A model generated the notes under the pieces. It saw only the letters and a program-made list of their open reading frames with translations, did not search any database and was not told the DNA's origin. DNA of 20,120 bases from Amylostereum areolatum (lineage: Eukaryota > Basidiomycota > Agaricomycetes > Russulales > Stereaceae), in the NCBI GenBank assembly GCA_012932865.1, contig SAXG01000168.1, forward strand, positions 1 to 20,120, read 5' to 3'. Shown piece after piece: positions 19,648 to 20,120 of this stretch. The position numbers and the translations under genes are program-made. Positions within the stretch are counted from its first letter, which is position 1; the number at the start of each line of letters is the position of its first letter.

Positions 19648-19892
19648 CAAGTGGGAACGATGGTGCGATGCGATGCGATAGTGGTGCGAGCGGGGGGAAC
19701 AATAGGAAAGGAGTCATGGGGCGGAGGACGAAGGTCCGGAGCAGTGATGTCATAGATAAGGATGCGGAACCCCGCTCGGAAGTCCGGGCAATGACGTCGT
19801 TGAAGCATGTGATGCAAGGGAAAGTCATGTGCCGTGACACGTCGCGTGTACGAGGTCTGCAAACGAAGAGAGAAATGGAGCGATCCGTGACA

Positions 19893-19897
19893 CCTCA
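19893..19897. repeat. Target-site duplication, right copy (CCTCA)
   Basis: Exact repeat of 12810-12814 on the other side of the element. Deleting the element plus one copy joins 12814 to 19898 and keeps the gene E reading frame. Confidence 0.95.
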
Positions 19898-20120
19898 CGG
19901 GTCGATGCGGATGGGGTGGACCAACGTAGAAGGAGCCCCGGAGATCTTTGTCCCGGAGGATTTTAGGCCTTTTCTCCTTGTGAACGGCGAGAAGGTCTAC
20001 GACACTATCAAGGATCCTGAAAAGATGTCCTGGGACAGTCCAGCGTGCTTTGCCGCGTTGGACAAGAACCGCAGACCCCTTACGCATGTTGCGATACCAA
20101 GGAAAGCAGCACGACGAGCC
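19898..20120 (+). pseudogene. Gene E, 3' part of interrupted exon 6 (continues beyond window)
   Basis: Read in the frame carried over from 12814, this stretch is open for 74 codons to the window edge: SMRMGWTNVEGAPEIFVPE, then FRPFLLVNGEKVYDTIKDP, then SWDSPACFAALDKNRR and a basic end (IPRKAARRA). The codon split by the insertion becomes CAC (His). No intron is needed in this part. With the 5' part the gene is at least 413 aa, and its 3' end is outside the window. Separated from its promoter by 7 kb, it is unlikely to be translated in this allele. Confidence 0.8.

Larger units (their letters stand above)
12815..19892 (-). mobile_element. Ty3/Gypsy chromovirus LTR retrotransposon (Tf1/sushi-like)
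   Basis: Structurally complete 7078-bp element read on the minus strand: 5' LTR 19892-19474, self-priming PBS 19471-19461, leader open frame, gag with zinc knuckle, protease, reverse transcriptase, RNase H, integrase, chromodomain, polypurine tract 13247-13238, 3' LTR 13234-12815. The PR-RT-RH-IN order and the chromodomain after integrase define a chromovirus. The 11-nt self-complementary primer site points to the Tf1/sushi type. The LTRs start TGTCA, end TGACA and differ only by small indels, so insertion looks recent. However, gag-pol is scattered over three frames by about eleven single-base shifts, so this copy as written cannot make its own proteins. It interrupts exon 6 of gene E. Confidence 0.95.
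19474..19892 (-). repeat. 5' LTR (419 bp)
   Basis: Upstream LTR for the minus-strand element and partner of 12815-13234. It starts TGTCA and ends TGACA on either strand reading. It carries the element promoter (TATATAAGG, 19647-19639) and the 11-nt self-primer segment (19614-19604). A short TGCGA tandem lies upstream of the TATA box. It is followed directly by CCTCA, the right target-site duplication. Confidence 0.95.

Noticed and set aside
12815..19892. Repeat-induced point mutation as the cause of element decay
   Set aside because: The disruptions are base gains and losses, not C-to-T stop codons, and the LTRs carry no transition pattern.
1..20120. tRNA, rRNA or CRISPR features
   Set aside because: No cloverleaf-like sequence, rRNA core motif or regularly spaced short direct repeats with unique spacers was seen by eye; the 1-460 array has no spacers.

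Overview
The window looks like genomic DNA of a filamentous basidiomycete, most likely Agaricomycetes. Genes are broken by many very short GT-AG introns (about 45-78 nt). The two recognisable host-type families, a KDZ transposase with a CxC2 cysteine cluster and a fungal TET/JBP dioxygenase, are both expanded in mushrooms. The retroelement is a fungal chromovirus. Exon structures given here were spliced by hand from reading frames and splice signals; no search was run.

Layout. 1-460: GC-rich minisatellite (53-56 bp unit) carrying CGGCCG. 553-2889: divergent pair of uncharacterised genes (A minus, B plus), each modelled at 297 aa. 3065-4174: a third uncharacterised minus-strand gene (C, 301 aa), converging on B. 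4383-8524: an apparently intact ten-exon KDZ transposase (about 1213 aa, minus). 9336-10655: a TET/JBP-type 2OG-Fe(II) dioxygenase (about 382 aa, minus) upstream of the transposase in the same orientation. 11499 onward: plus-strand uncharacterised gene E, which is split.

12815-19892 is a complete Ty3/Gypsy chromovirus in minus orientation, with 420/419-bp LTRs and a 5-bp target-site duplication CCTCA. It sits inside the sixth exon of gene E. Removing the element and one CCTCA restores an open frame to the window edge. Just inside the 5' LTR is an 11-nt sequence perfectly complementary to an 11-nt LTR segment about 33 nt after the LTR TATA box. This is the arrangement of Tf1/sushi-type self-primed reverse transcription. 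The LTRs are almost identical, yet gag and pol are spread over many frames by single-base indels, several of them in homopolymers. Either a defective copy moved recently, or the assembly is wrong here. A long open frame of unknown function lies between the 5' LTR and gag.

How it fits together: this is an accessory, transposon-rich region. The KDZ transposase and TET/JBP gene form the known fungal pairing of a DNA transposase with a 5-methylcytosine oxidase. Genes A, B, C and E have no function I can name, and E was knocked out by the retrotransposon.
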